Part shown: one piece after another, positions 1 through 8,637 of the stretch
Layout of the letters: each line of letters opens with the position of its first letter
Numbering within the stretch: position 1 is the stretch's first letter
Source of the DNA: Streptomyces colonosanans
GTDB taxonomy: Bacteria; Actinomycetota; Actinomycetes; Streptomycetales; Streptomycetaceae
Assembly: GCF_001866645.1 (NCBI RefSeq)
Contig: NZ_MLYP01000040.1
Coordinates: forward strand, 1 to 64,000
Length of the DNA stretch: 64,000 nt
Direction of reading: 5' to 3'
Notes under the pieces: generated by a model
The model's database searches: none
What the model saw: only the letters and a program-made list of their open reading frames with translations
Told to the model about the DNA's origin: nothing
Made by a program: the position numbers and the translations under genes

Positions 1-43
1 CGTCCGGGGTGAGGTCGGGCACAGGGCTCCTTGGATTTCGGGG

Positions 44-847
44 TCAGCGGCGGGTACGGAAGGCGCCGGATGCGGCGTGGGGGCGGGGTGTGGTGCGGGG
101 GCGGGGGCTGCGGACGGAGTTGCGCGCCCAGGTGGAGGCGCGGGCGGCGGCGTTGCGGGCGTGCTGCCAAGCGCTGAGCTGGGAGGGCAGGACGGAGACG
201 GACGTGGTACGGATCTGCGCGCTGTGCGGGACGCGTCCGCGTGGGCGCATCGCGGGCTCTGGACTGGCGAGCGCGGTTGAGAAGGCTTGGACGAGGTGCA
301 GGGGGGTGGTGGGGGCGAACTGGGCGGTCCAGCCGTTGCCCTGCCGGTCCTTCGCGCCGGTCCACCACAGGGCGTTGCCGTGGCCGTCCTGGCGGTAGTG
401 CATCCACGCCGCCCCGTCGGGGCTGGTTGCGGTGTAGTGCCTGCCCTCGGGGCGTGTCTGCCAGTGCTGCTCTTCCAGGGGCGCCCACACGTTGGGGGCG
501 TGTGCGGAGCGGGGCTGGGTGAGGGCGTCGGTCAGTCCGGCGATGATCTCCACCGGTGCCTGCCGGCCCAGGACTGCCCACCATTCGGCCTGGTGCCCTC
601 GTGCCGTGCCGTGGATCGTCCATCCACCCGGCTGGATGTGGGGGTCGTAGGAGATCCGGACCGCGCGGTCGGGGCTCTCCATGGCTAGGGGGCCGCCGGG
701 CTTGGACTTGTCCCGCCAGCCGGAGGCACGCAGGAACTCGCTGACGTGGCGGATGTCGCCGCCGCCGGCGAGCGTGCGGGGCTCGACGAGGTAGTGCTGT
801 TCGGCCTGCTCGGCCGGGCCCCAGCCCTGCCATTTGGTCTTCCTCAC
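44..847 (-). CDS. DUF317 domain protein
   Basis: About 267 residues. The GTG start at 847 overlaps the upstream stop as GTGA; an open frame continues to 1000 but shadows the upstream gene. The middle and C-terminal parts show two DUF317-type blocks: WTIHGTARGHQAEWWAVLG followed by a helix, then HYTATSPDGAAWMHYRQDG and WTAQFAPTTPLHLVQAF. DUF317 proteins are frequent on Streptomyces plasmids and have no known function. The C-terminus is Arg/Ser-rich. It is the last leftward cistron seen before the window edge, so the operon may continue outside. Confidence 0.75.
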   Translation of the reverse strand: MRKTKWQGWGPAEQAEQHYLVEPRTLAGGGDIRHVSEFLRASGWRDKSKPGGPLAMESPDRAVRISYDPHIQPGGWTIHGTARGHQAEWWAVLGRQAPVEIIAGLTDALTQPRSAHAPNVWAPLEEQHWQTRPEGRHYTATSPDGAAWMHYRQDGHGNALWWTGAKDRQGNGWTAQFAPTTPLHLVQAFSTALASPEPAMRPRGRVPHSAQIRTTSVSVLPSQLSAWQHARNAAARASTWARNSVRSPRPRTTPRPHAASGAFRTRR

Positions 848-1227
848 CGGCGCCGCCGGGCGACGAGCGGGGCGGGGGCCGGGGGTTTGGCTGTTGCCGT
901 GCTGGTCGGTGCGCCGAACTGCGCGAGGATGTCGGTGTGGTCGTCGAGGTCGAGCCCGATGTCGTTGAGTTCGTTCGCGGTCCGGCCCAGAGCCAGCCAT
1001 ACCTCCGCCGGCAGCGAGCCGCGCTCGGCCTGGTCCTTGGCGATGCGGGACCCGGTGCCCACGAGCTGGGTGAAGGCGCCGAGGACTCCGTTGTCCGGGT
1101 CGAGGATGCGTGCGGTCACCTGCATGGCCTGGTCTGCGGGCAGCCGGTGAAGATCATTGGAGAGCTGTCCGAGCTGCCGTGTGATCTCGTCGGCCAGCCG
1201 GACGGCGTACGGGGTCGGGTAGGTCAT
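844..1227 (-). CDS. hypothetical helical protein of the transfer operon
   Basis: 127 residues with an ATG start preceded by a strong ribosome site (GGAGGAG, about 1-6 bases upstream). The sequence is mostly amphipathic helix (YAVRLADEITRQLGQLSND and AEVWLALGRTANELNDIGLD) with an Ala/Pro/Arg-rich tail. No membrane segment or catalytic motif is visible. The stop overlaps the start of the DUF317 gene, so the two are probably translationally coupled. Function unknown; helix-rich small proteins recur in both arms of this element. Confidence 0.7.
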   Translation of the reverse strand: MTYPTPYAVRLADEITRQLGQLSNDLHRLPADQAMQVTARILDPDNGVLGAFTQLVGTGSRIAKDQAERGSLPAEVWLALGRTANELNDIGLDLDDHTDILAQFGAPTSTATAKPPAPAPLVARRRR

Positions 1228-1253
1228 GCTCCTCCAGGAGAGCGGCGTCGGGG

Positions 1254-1409
1254 TCAGTGGTGGTGGCGGGTCCGCCGGGCCTCGGTGAGGGCGGTCTCGG
1301 GGCGTGCACCAGCCAGTGGGGAAGTGCGGTCGGGGCCGGTGGGGATGCAGGCGCGCAGGTAGCGGCGGAACAGCGCGGTGGCGAGGCGGGGCGTGAGGTG
1401 GCGGCTCAT
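1254..1409 (-). CDS. small basic protein, 51 residues
   Basis: ATG at 1409 opens a 51-codon frame ending TGA at 1254, just upstream of the ribosome site of the next gene. The product begins MSRHLTPRLATALFRRYLRA and ends in Arg/His residues. It fits the leftward cistron order and fills an otherwise unexplained gap. The ribosome site is weak, so the call rests on position, codon pattern and basic composition. Function unknown. Confidence 0.45.
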   Translation of the reverse strand: MSRHLTPRLATALFRRYLRACIPTGPDRTSPLAGARPETALTEARRTRHHH

Positions 1410-1507
1410 CGACGGCGGTGTGCGGGGTGTTACGAGGTTCTCCGGGTGATCGTGTGGTGCGGGTGGCGGCGGCCCCGGCCCGGGGTGCTGGGGCCGCCCC
1501 TCTGGTC

Positions 1508-1717
1508 TTACGGTGAGCGCCGGGCGGACGGGTGCGCGACGCTGGGGGCGCCGGTGGGCGCGTCGGCGTGCAGCGCGGGGGGCCGTGCCCTGCGGTAGAT
1601 CTCGACTTCGGTGCCGTACTCGTCAGCGCGGTTGCCTACGGGGCTCGAGTTCAGCAGCTTCGGGATGCGCCCGCAGTCGGAACTGTCGTGTCTCACGCAA
1701 TCGAGTCGTCTTCTCAA
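1508..1717 (-). pseudogene. possible 3' remnant of a relaxase-like gene
   Basis: A 69-codon frame whose last residues (PSARRSP, then TAA) and surrounding DNA resemble the end of the relaxase-like gene at 4398 (ASARRSP, then TAG). Apart from this tail there is no recognisable domain. It may be a degenerate duplicate of the 3' end of that gene, or chance. No good start or ribosome site is visible. Confidence 0.25.
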
Positions 1718-1745
1718 CGAACCGGGTCGTCTGCGCTTCTGGGCA

Positions 1746-2336
1746 CTAATCGCGAAGCTGAGTTTCGGGGAGCATCTGGACGTGCTTGGCTACGTCGTCA
1801 AGCACATCCCTGGCCAAGCCGAGAAAAGCCTTTCGCTCCGCTATGAACCCCATGCCGGCCTCATGCACGTTGTCGCCCCCGTTGCCAAGGCTGTTCGCCG
1901 CGACTGCTTCCGCGTACTCCCGAACGTCTTGGACGAGAGAAGACAACTGATCGACGAGGTTCTGGGCTGCCTCCGCGACAGCCTGGGGACCTTCCAGGGT
2001 CACCACGAGTCCCGCGCTCTCGGCATCCTTGAACTTCAGCCTGATCGCGGCGATCCGCGTCTCGTCGAGCGGGACCGGAGCGCGCTCAGCGCGCAGCTCA
2101 CGGAAGAAGGCTTGGTTGTCCCGGTCGGCAGTACCCAGCGCTTCGAGGAATGAGAGGTAGGCAGCTTGTCGGCGTTCACGACGCCACCGCTGATGCTCGA
2201 CCCGCAGGTCATTCAACTGCACACGGTCCTGTGATCTTTCTCTGCGCTGTTCCGTGCGAGCTGCGACAAAGGCGGTGAGGGCGGCCCCCATGACGGTTCC
2301 CAGCACGCCCACGACCGATACGAAGATAGCGGTCAT
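1746..2336 (-). CDS. membrane-anchored hypothetical protein
   Basis: 196 residues from the ATG at 2336, chosen because it puts a transmembrane helix (about residues 3-22, VSVVGVLGTVMGAALTAFVA) at the N-terminus; an upstream start at 2402 would add a charged leader. The membrane helix is followed by an Arg-rich stretch and a long helical cytoplasmic domain. The layout matches the protein at 50120-50605, so the two are probably distant paralogues. Such one-helix coiled-coil proteins are common in Streptomyces and have no assigned function. Confidence 0.65.
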   Translation of the reverse strand: MTAIFVSVVGVLGTVMGAALTAFVAARTEQRRERSQDRVQLNDLRVEHQRWRRERRQAAYLSFLEALGTADRDNQAFFRELRAERAPVPLDETRIAAIRLKFKDAESAGLVVTLEGPQAVAEAAQNLVDQLSSLVQDVREYAEAVAANSLGNGGDNVHEAGMGFIAERKAFLGLARDVLDDVAKHVQMLPETQLRD

Positions 2337-2899
2337 ACCGAGGTTTCTTCCCCGAGGAGGCGCGCACGTACGCCCACATGGGTCGTACAGCATCAGGCGC
2401 ATGGGCCTGATCTGGCCCGCGACTTGCCGTCCGTCTCATCGAACCGAGTCCACGCATCGCATTTAATCCGGTCCAAGCTGGTCAGTGCCTTGTGTTCGCC
2501 TGACTTCGTTGAGACCGGATAGGAACCTTGCCATCAAGGATGATGACCAGCCACGGTATTTGGTGTCCTGTGACAGCGGATCTTCCTTCTTGTCATTGGA
2601 TCTTGACGGAAGGTTGGTCTTTGACGCCGCACTTTGCTCACGGTGAGCGCCAGCATCCCGCGTCTCTGCGGAAGTCCTTTCGACCTGTGGTTCCATGAGC
2701 CGCTGGATGCGTGAACAGGCAAGATCGGCTGTCGATGTCGGCCACCGCCGACGGCGCTCCGTCAGTCTCGGTGACGCCACTTCGCCACTCAAATTTCCTC
2801 ACTGCAGGTCAGCGCCCAGCAGCCGAGGAAGATCTCAAGTCACCGGGGCCATTGCGATGGTGGTGTCTTTCAGGACGTCGAAGTAGGGCCCGTCGTGTT
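2337..2899. other. gene-poor stretch
   Basis: About 560 bases between two leftward genes with lower GC in its centre (about 2560-2640). An open frame on the minus strand at 2463-2792 lacks a ribosome site and any recognisable family, so I do not call it. The stretch may hold a promoter for the 1746 gene, or be a remnant of a lost insertion. Confidence 0.4.
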
Positions 2900-3658
2900 T
2901 CACCGCGTCCTGGATGCTGCCGCGCGGGATGCCGCGGGAACCGGCGGCATGGCTGGGGCCGTGGCGGTGGGGGCGATGCGGCCGGGGGGGTGTTGCAAGG
3001 CGGTGTCGATGCCGTGGGTGTGCAGCCGTCGGCCGGTCTCTCGGACGGCGCGGGCCTGTTCGGTGGTGTCGTCGCCGCTGAGGCGGTAGATGCCGGTCTG
3101 CTGGTCCTGGACGAAGCTGTTGGCGACCAGCACGGCGGCGGCCCTCTCGTCGGCGGGCGCGGCGGCGAGGCTGCCGTCCGGCTGCCACGTCAATACGACC
3201 CGGTCCGGCTGGGACGGCATGACGTCGTCGAGGGCGTTGTGGCGGACCTGGGCGAGGGCAGTGTCGTAGCGGGCGAGCAGGTCACCGGCGACCTGCTCGG
3301 CCCCCAGGAAGGGATCATCGCTCACTGCGATCCCGTTGGGCTCGCGCACGCTGCGGTACGCCTCGTCGGGAAGGTCGCGGGGGGCGACGGCCGCGATGAG
3401 GAAGCCGTCGCCTTCGTCGTGCCGGTCAAGGACGACGAGCTGGGCGCCGTCCGGGCGGGACAGGACGGCCGCCTGCCGCAGCGGGTGCTGTGCGAGGGAC
3501 TCGGCGACGAGGTCCAGATCCCAGATGCGGTCGGCCAGTTCGGTGAGATCGTCCTTGTGGTCGGTGGGGTGGTGGGTGCTGCTCCAGGTGCCGGGGAGTT
3601 CGCCGGCGAGGACGTCGGCGAAGGAGGCGAGGCGCTCGGAGTCTTCGTGGTGGTGCAT
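2900..3658 (-). CDS. uncharacterised protein, paralogue of 12747-13520
   Basis: 252 residues from the ATG at 3658, which has AAGGA four bases upstream. An alternative ATG at 3691 overlaps the previous stop as ATGA. The N-terminal part (FADVLAGELPGTWSS) aligns along its length with the product of 12747-13520 (FASGLAARLPGAWSS), and both share a middle block with REPNGI or EEPNGI. The C-terminal part carries the small repeated domain of this operon (AAAVLVANSFVQDQQTGIYRL followed by HGIDTAL). No catalytic motif is seen. Function unknown; transfer-operon position suggests a structural or regulatory accessory. Confidence 0.65.
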   Translation of the reverse strand: MHHHEDSERLASFADVLAGELPGTWSSTHHPTDHKDDLTELADRIWDLDLVAESLAQHPLRQAAVLSRPDGAQLVVLDRHDEGDGFLIAAVAPRDLPDEAYRSVREPNGIAVSDDPFLGAEQVAGDLLARYDTALAQVRHNALDDVMPSQPDRVVLTWQPDGSLAAAPADERAAAVLVANSFVQDQQTGIYRLSGDDTTEQARAVRETGRRLHTHGIDTALQHPPGRIAPTATAPAMPPVPAASRAAASRTR

Positions 3659-3687
3659 GGTGTCCTTGGGCGAGGGGTGGGGTGGTG

Positions 3688-4383
3688 TCATCGGCGCGGT
3701 CCGGCGGCCACAGGGGGAGGGGGGACGGGGATGGCGCGTGGCGGGGGTGGGCAGGCGCACACGGCGGAGCGTTCGACCTCGTCGGCGGGGACTTCTTCGG
3801 TGCAGGTGGCGCGGCCGGGGTGCGGGGCGTGCAGATCGGCGAGGCGGTTGCGGGTGTGGATGAGGTCGGTGCGGATGAGGTGCAGGCGGTCGTCCACGAG
3901 GTAACGCAGACGACGGGCGGTGTAGGGGGCGGAGGTGGCGTCGAGGTGGTCGTGGAATTCGGCTGCGGCAGCGAGGACTTGCTCGACGGCGGCGAGGATG
4001 CCGTCGTGAGGGGCGGTCAGTTCGGTCAGAGCGTCGGCCACCTCGTCGGTTGTGGTGGCCTGTCGGATGCACTCGGCGAGATGGGTGACCGATGCACCGA
4101 GCGGTAGATCGCGGATGGGGCGGCGGTCGGTGTCGAAGACCGGGTCGCAGTCGACGTGGTAGCCGACGGCCCGAAGCCGGGCCACGGCCTCGGTGGCGAG
4201 GCGTGTCTCCTTGTCCTCCGCGAGAGCGGATGGGGCGCGGTGGTAGGTCTCGTGGACGCGGACGACGGGCACGAAGCCTGTGCGCTGGAGGATGCTGTGG
4301 GCCTCGTCATCGCCGCCGCGGGCGAGGACCTCGGCGGAGTGTGGATCGCGGCGGATGGTCAGGAAGCGGTCGGCCAGGGGCAA
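3688..4383 (-). CDS. uncharacterised protein with the operon's repeated domain
   Basis: About 231 residues. The frame stays open far upstream as a shadow of the neighbour. The best start is TTG at 4383, because TAGGAG lies 11 bases upstream and overlaps the previous stop. The N-terminal half has the recurrent domain (SILQRTGFVPVVRVHETYHRA, then AVGYHVDCDPVFD). The C-terminal half is a helical block (LAAVEQVLAAAAEFHDHLDA) resembling the C-terminus of the 7101-8255 product. The stop overlaps the next gene as ATGA. Function unknown. Confidence 0.6.
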   Translation of the reverse strand: MPLADRFLTIRRDPHSAEVLARGGDDEAHSILQRTGFVPVVRVHETYHRAPSALAEDKETRLATEAVARLRAVGYHVDCDPVFDTDRRPIRDLPLGASVTHLAECIRQATTTDEVADALTELTAPHDGILAAVEQVLAAAAEFHDHLDATSAPYTARRLRYLVDDRLHLIRTDLIHTRNRLADLHAPHPGRATCTEEVPADEVERSAVCACPPPPRAIPVPPPPVAAGPRR

Positions 4384-4397
4384 GGGAAGCGTTTCTC

Positions 4398-5258
4398 CTA
4401 CGGTGAGCGGCGGGCGGAGGCCCGGACGACGGCTGGCGCTGGCGCAGCCGCAGCGGTGGGCAAGTGGGGCTGGGTGGTCAGGCGGGTGGCGGTGGTGTCG
4501 AGGTCGTGCTGGATGCTGTGGAGGCGGCGGGCGATCAGTTCCAGGCGGTGCGCGGTGTCGGGGCCGGTACCGGGCTGGAGGGCGGCGCGGTGGGCGGTGT
4601 GTTCGATGAGGCCGCGCACGGTGGCCAGCGGTCCGGACCGTTCGTCGGCGAGCTGAGCGAGGATGTCGGTGAGTTGAGCTGACGCAGTCGGGATGGAGCT
4701 GGCTCGGCCCTGGTGGTCGGCTGTGGTGGTGACGGGGGTGAGGTGCAGGTCCTGCTCGATGCTGCGGGCCTCGTCCGAGAGCCGTTGCAGCAGGTTGGCG
4801 GGCTGGTGCTGCCAGGTGCTGTCCAGCCGGAGGAGGTTGGCGATCAGGTCCAGGCGTCCGGGCTTGGCCTGGACGGCGATCCACCGGCAGCCGTGCGCAT
4901 CGCCGGGGATCTCGATGCCGGCCGCGCGGGCGAGGCGGTGGGCTACCTCGGCCCATTCCGCGCCGCTCAGGTCACGGTCGTCGGGATGGAGCCGGACATC
5001 GATGTGGGCGATGGCCTGCCGGTCCCCGCGGGGGCTGGCGGTGAACGGGTTCTCGAACAGCGGGCCTTCGAGGTGCTCGGCCCACTGGGCGGCAGTCCAC
5101 ACCGCCTGCTCATCGTCCAGGGTGTAGAAGTCCAGGCCCGGCCAGTAGGCGACCACGGTGTGCTCGGTGAGGCCCTCCTCCCCGGTCACCGCGCGCCCCA
5201 GCGCTTCGCTGAGCGGAGCGAGCGGGGTGCCGGCGGGTACGTTCAGGCGAGGGATCAT
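4398..5258 (-). CDS. relaxase-fold paralogue lacking the HxH metal site
   Basis: 286 residues; the ATG at 5258 overlaps the upstream stop as ATGA. Residues about 1-175 align with the N-terminus of the relaxase at 48305-50035: both start MIPR, then share the AHIDVRL/WHLSVR strand, the EWAEVAHRLARAAGI/EWGDVARRMVAAAGI helix and GCRWIAV/GCRWAAV. Where the relaxase has HIHI (128-131), this protein has RLDL (135-138), so the metal-binding histidines are missing. The C-terminus is a helical domain with an Ala/Pro tail. It cannot be an ordinary HUH nicking enzyme; it may be an accessory of the relaxosome or transfer machine (inference). Confidence 0.65.
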   Translation of the reverse strand: MIPRLNVPAGTPLAPLSEALGRAVTGEEGLTEHTVVAYWPGLDFYTLDDEQAVWTAAQWAEHLEGPLFENPFTASPRGDRQAIAHIDVRLHPDDRDLSGAEWAEVAHRLARAAGIEIPGDAHGCRWIAVQAKPGRLDLIANLLRLDSTWQHQPANLLQRLSDEARSIEQDLHLTPVTTTADHQGRASSIPTASAQLTDILAQLADERSGPLATVRGLIEHTAHRAALQPGTGPDTAHRLELIARRLHSIQHDLDTTATRLTTQPHLPTAAAAPAPAVVRASARRSP

Positions 5259-6037
5259 GTCGGTGTGGCTCCGATCGCGCGGGTGTGGTGGTACAGGTCC
5301 CGGACGGCGATGGTCAGGGTGCGCTCGCGTACGAAGTCGGCGTGGACCGCGACGTCCCCTGGAGGAAGAAGATCCAGAGCGCGGTCGATGGCCGCAAGAG
5401 ACTCCTCGTACCGGGCGAGTCGGCGCAGGGCACCGGCCTTGCGGAACAAGACGATGGGGTCCGTGCCGGTGTCGAAGGGCGGGCGTGTGCTGAGAGCGAG
5501 GAGCCGCTCCGCGCCCTGGTCGAGATCCTGGCCGAGCCACAAGCCGTGCAGCAGAACGTGCAGGGTTTTCGCGTGACCGCCGGCCTCGTCGAGGACCTCG
5601 TCCATCAGGGTCAGGCCCTCGGGGCGGGACTGGCTGAGCAGGGCGAAGGCATACAGGGCCCGGCTGTAGCAGTCCAGGCGCGACCGCTCCTCTTTCGGGA
5701 GCTGCTCGATGAGCTGCTGGAGGGCGGCGCAGCGGAAGTCATAGCGCAGCGTGCTCAGTTCCAAGTGGCGATAGGCGCGGGCGGTGACCGGGTCGAGGCC
5801 GATGGCGGTGATGACGTGGTCGGGACGCCGCAAGCCGAGGATGCTGTTCCCGTCGGCGCGCGCCCTCCAGGCGGCATCGGCGCAGATCTCGGCCGACTCC
5901 TTCCAGTCGGCTTGGAGTTCACTCAGATCGGCCGCCAAGCGGGCCGGCCACAAGGGGAACGAGGTGTCCTTGGTGGCCCGGGTCCGTGCACGCACCAGGG
6001 CGAGGGCGCGGCCGGGGCGGCGGAGGGGCAGGCTCAC
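5255..6037 (-). CDS. TPR-like helical protein, function unknown
   Basis: 260 residues. The GTG start at 6037 overlaps the preceding stop as GTGA. The protein is almost wholly helical, with repeated Ala/Leu/Tyr patterns (YRHLELSTLRYDFRCAALQQ, SRALYAFALLSQSRPEGLTL, FRKAGALRRLARYEESLAAI) resembling tetratricopeptide units. No signal or membrane segment. A scaffold or regulatory role is plausible from the repeat type, but no specific homologue is recognised. It sits directly upstream of the relaxase-fold paralogue and overlaps it, so co-production is likely. Confidence 0.6.
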   Translation of the reverse strand: MSLPLRRPGRALALVRARTRATKDTSFPLWPARLAADLSELQADWKESAEICADAAWRARADGNSILGLRRPDHVITAIGLDPVTARAYRHLELSTLRYDFRCAALQQLIEQLPKEERSRLDCYSRALYAFALLSQSRPEGLTLMDEVLDEAGGHAKTLHVLLHGLWLGQDLDQGAERLLALSTRPPFDTGTDPIVLFRKAGALRRLARYEESLAAIDRALDLLPPGDVAVHADFVRERTLTIAVRDLYHHTRAIGATPT

Positions 6038-6474
6038 CGGCCGCCCCGGGCGTCTGCGATGTGCACGAGCTGGCCCAGGGCCGTGGTGGTGTACCAGCCG
6101 CAGTCGATGACCGCGTCGTCGTGGCCCGTGAACTTCGGCAGCAGGTGATCGGCCATGGCCCGCAGATAGATCAGGCAGTCCGGGCAGTTGCCAGAGAGGT
6201 GCACCAGGTAGCGAGGGTGGGCGGTGATGTACGTCTGGGCGCCTCCGTCAGCGTTGCGCAACCGCCAGCCGTCCTCATCAGTTGGCGTATGCCAGGACGG
6301 AGCGACAACTCGCATCGCATCCCCCCACAGCTCGCTGCCGGCCACGCCCTTGAGGACGACGATCTGGTCACCGGCGTGGAAGTGCTCGTGCGTGATGTCC
6401 CGGGCGGGTGTGAGGGGGTCGGGAGTCGGCGCGAAGGCCGGGGTCGACGGCGGGGTCCAAGAAGGCGGGAGCAT
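6034..6474 (-). CDS. hypothetical protein with a CxxC motif
   Basis: 146 residues. A proline-rich N-terminus is followed by a beta-rich segment (GDQIVVLKGVAGSELWGDAM and YITAHPRYLVHLSG) and a CPDC pair at about residue 96. The first methionine (6474) is used. The first segment looks like a small SH3-like barrel, but this is a guess. A 25-bp palindrome lies between this gene and the preceding one. Function unknown. Confidence 0.55.
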   Translation of the reverse strand: MLPPSWTPPSTPAFAPTPDPLTPARDITHEHFHAGDQIVVLKGVAGSELWGDAMRVVAPSWHTPTDEDGWRLRNADGGAQTYITAHPRYLVHLSGNCPDCLIYLRAMADHLLPKFTGHDDAVIDCGWYTTTALGQLVHIADARGGR

Positions 6475-6528
6475 GCAGATCCTTCCACGCGGTGCGGGGT
6501 GGCGGCGGGAGGATCAATGGTCCGCAGG

Positions 6529-6553
6529 ATCGCCGGTTTGGCTAACCGGCGAT
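6529..6553. repeat. 25-bp palindrome, copy 1
   Basis: ATCGCCGGTT, five-base loop TGGCT, AACCGGCGAT: a perfect 10-bp inverted repeat, extended outside by CCGCAG/CTGCGG around one unpaired G. It lies 23 bases after the stop of the leftward gene at 6576. The same ten-base arms recur at 27842-27866 in the opposite operon. It could be a terminator, an RNA-processing hairpin or a protein-binding site. It lacks a T tract. Confidence 0.8.
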
Positions 6554-6575
6554 CTGCGGCTATGTTCCGTCCGAA

Positions 6576-7073
6576 TCAGCGGAACGGGTTCTCCGTCCCG
6601 CGGTCCTGCTCCGTTGCGGCGTCGAGGAGTTCGAGCAGGTCAGGGCCTTCTGCGTCGCGTTGGTCGATCCACCATCCGGGCCGGGTGATCGCGCGGGCCT
6701 TCTCTTCCAGCTCCGCCCAGTCGGCCTCGTCCCAGGTGCCCTCGACGACCAGCGCGGTGTGCGCGGCGGTCATCAACTGGTGGCGGGAACGTTCACCCCA
6801 GTCGAGGGCCTTCTCGGGGCCTTCCAGCGGCGGCATGTCGAAGCGCTTGGCCCACTCAGCGGCGGCCTGCTGTTCTTCGGCCCGCTTCGCGGCGAGCCAC
6901 TGCTCCTTGGATTCGGTGTCGGCGTCGCGGGTGGCCTTCCAGCAGTCGGTGCAGTCCTTGGCCGCGAGCCAGCGGGCGAACCCGGCCCGCTTGTCGGCGG
7001 GGCGGTTGGACAGGTCGTGGACGACCTCGTGGCCGCAGTCGTGCGAGATGGCCCACTGTGTGCGGACAGCCAT
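6576..7073 (-). CDS. zinc-ribbon-like hypothetical protein
   Basis: 165 residues from the ATG at 7073. The N-terminus holds possible metal ligands: DCGHE near residue 12 and DCTDC near residue 41. The rest is charged and helical (KRAEEQQAAAEWAKRFDM and WAELEEKARAITRPGWWID). Proteins starting in this way are familiar from Streptomyces conjugative elements, but I know no function. The likely role is nucleic-acid or protein binding through a small zinc site (inference). Confidence 0.6.
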   Translation of the reverse strand: MAVRTQWAISHDCGHEVVHDLSNRPADKRAGFARWLAAKDCTDCWKATRDADTESKEQWLAAKRAEEQQAAAEWAKRFDMPPLEGPEKALDWGERSRHQLMTAAHTALVVEGTWDEADWAELEEKARAITRPGWWIDQRDAEGPDLLELLDAATEQDRGTENPFR

Positions 7074-7100
7074 GAGGGGATCTCCTAGGGGTTGGGGGTA

Positions 7101-8255
7101 CTACGGGCGGCGTGCGGGCGCCGAGGCACGGTGCGGTGGTGCCGGGGGTGTGGTGCCCAGGGCTGGCCGCGGGCGGATTCGCGGCGGCTGTGGCGTGCGG
7201 TGGGGCGGAAGGACGGCGACAGTGGCGCCGAGATCCTCCGCGGCCTCCTGGACCTCACGGGTGAGGAAGGCGAGTTGTCGGCCCAAGCCCTCGAGCCGGG
7301 CGCCGATCTGTCGTCCCCGCACGGTCTCCAGCGCGTGGGAGAACTCGGCCGCGGCGTCGAGGAGATGCTGCAGCCGGACCATGGGACCAGCGTCGAAGCC
7401 TTCCTGCGTGGCGCCGAGCAGGGCTTCGGAGACGTCGCCGGCCGACTGGCCCTCGTGAACGTCCTGGAGGAGTTCTTGCAGGGGCCGTTCCGGTGCGGGC
7501 TCCGGCCGGTTGAACCGTGAGGCGGCCTCCGGTCGCAGAACTCCAGGCGAAACCGGTCGCGGCAGCGCCTGCCCGGCCTCGTACACGTCGGCGTAGTGCC
7601 CGACGACCTCCCAGCCCGGCGCGTCCGGATCACCGGCGAGGGCGATCACGGTCGAGGTGTCGTCCTCGATGAGATCGGCAAGGGTGATACGGCGGCCGTC
7701 GGCGGCGAACCAGGACTCGATCAGGTCCAACTCCCCTCGATGCTCTGCGGCTTGGGCGAACTGAGTCCATGTCCGCCGTTCTGCACCGGTCAGTTCTGGC
7801 GCGGGCTGATGGTGCTGGTCGGCCAGGTCGGCTGCCATGGACCCGTAGTCGGCCCAGGCGGCGAGGTGGAGCCAGAGCGCGGCGTGCTGCTCGCGTTCGG
7901 CGGGTGAGCCGTGCGTGGCGGGACGGTCGAGGAATCGGAGGATCTCCGCGTGGGAGGCTCCGAGGGCGGCGAGCAGGTCTCGCCAGGCGCTGATGTGCCG
8001 CGCGGCTGGCAGCTTGTCGAGGCTGCTGTGGGCCGCGTCCAAGAGCTGGTCGGCGTGCTGTGCGAGGTATGCCGCGTACGTTTCCAAGGCCGCGGCGTTA
8101 CGGCGGGTACGAGCGGTTGCTGCGGCGTGATGGTCCACGGTTCGCCCGTAGCGGTCGCGGACCGAGTCGAGCGCGGTCTCGGTCTGCCGGTCGATGACCG
8201 CCATCCGCAACCTGAACTCACGGGCTCGAGCGGCAAGTTGCGCCGCGCCAGGCAT
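7101..8255 (-). CDS. long helical hypothetical protein
   Basis: 384 residues, mostly alpha-helical. The first third (RLRMAVIDRQTETALDSVRD, LETYAAYLAQHADQLLDAAH) resembles coiled coil. The central part is ITLADLIEDDTSTVIALAGD. The C-terminal block (VRLQHLLDAAAEFSHALETV) resembles the end of the 3688-4383 product. The end is Pro/Arg-rich. No enzyme motif or signal peptide. Function unknown; probably a cytoplasmic accessory of the transfer operon. Confidence 0.55.
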   Translation of the reverse strand: MPGAAQLAARAREFRLRMAVIDRQTETALDSVRDRYGRTVDHHAAATARTRRNAAALETYAAYLAQHADQLLDAAHSSLDKLPAARHISAWRDLLAALGASHAEILRFLDRPATHGSPAEREQHAALWLHLAAWADYGSMAADLADQHHQPAPELTGAERRTWTQFAQAAEHRGELDLIESWFAADGRRITLADLIEDDTSTVIALAGDPDAPGWEVVGHYADVYEAGQALPRPVSPGVLRPEAASRFNRPEPAPERPLQELLQDVHEGQSAGDVSEALLGATQEGFDAGPMVRLQHLLDAAAEFSHALETVRGRQIGARLEGLGRQLAFLTREVQEAAEDLGATVAVLPPHRTPQPPRIRPRPALGTTPPAPPHRASAPARRP

Positions 8256-8292
8256 GGGTGTGTCCGGGATCGGGTTCTCCTGGTGGTCGGCG

Positions 8293-8637
8293 TCAGCGAC
8301 GCACCCGTCGCCCAGGCGGAGCCTGCGCGGTCATGGCCGGCGAGCGGGCCGGTGCGCGGGGCGTCGACGACTCGGAGGCGCCGTGGCGCAGGTCGGGGTC
8401 GAGATGTACGGGGTAGCGGGCGGCGGTGAGCATGTCCGCGGCCCAGGTTGCGTGCTGGTTCTCCCAGTCGCGTCCCATGTCGAAGGGGAGCCGGATCCAG
8501 TGGCCGCGCAGGGCTGGTTCAAAGCGGAATCCGGCGTGGCGCAGGATGTCCGCGGCGAAAGAGTCGAAGCGGCCTTCGACTTCGACTTCACCTCCTGGGC
8601 CGCGGGTAATGCGGATCGGCTTGCTGTCGGGGTTCAC
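8293..8637 (-). CDS. small protein built from the operon's repeated domain
   Basis: 114 residues, with a GTG start overlapping the previous stop as GTGA. Residues about 14-80 are a compact copy of the recurring domain: a beta strand, a helix with ADILRHAGFRFEPAL, a strand WIRLPFD, a helix and ARYPVHLDPDL. The tail is Pro/Arg-rich. The same pattern is present in the products of 2900, 3688, 8634, 9129 and 12747. Function unknown. Confidence 0.55.
   Translation of the reverse strand: MNPDSKPIRITRGPGGEVEVEGRFDSFAADILRHAGFRFEPALRGHWIRLPFDMGRDWENQHATWAADMLTAARYPVHLDPDLRHGASESSTPRAPARSPAMTAQAPPGRRVRR

Noticed and set aside
2463..2792. Open frame of 109 codons on the minus strand
   Set aside because: No ribosome site, no recognisable family, and the composition does not look clearly coding; recorded as a gene-poor stretch.
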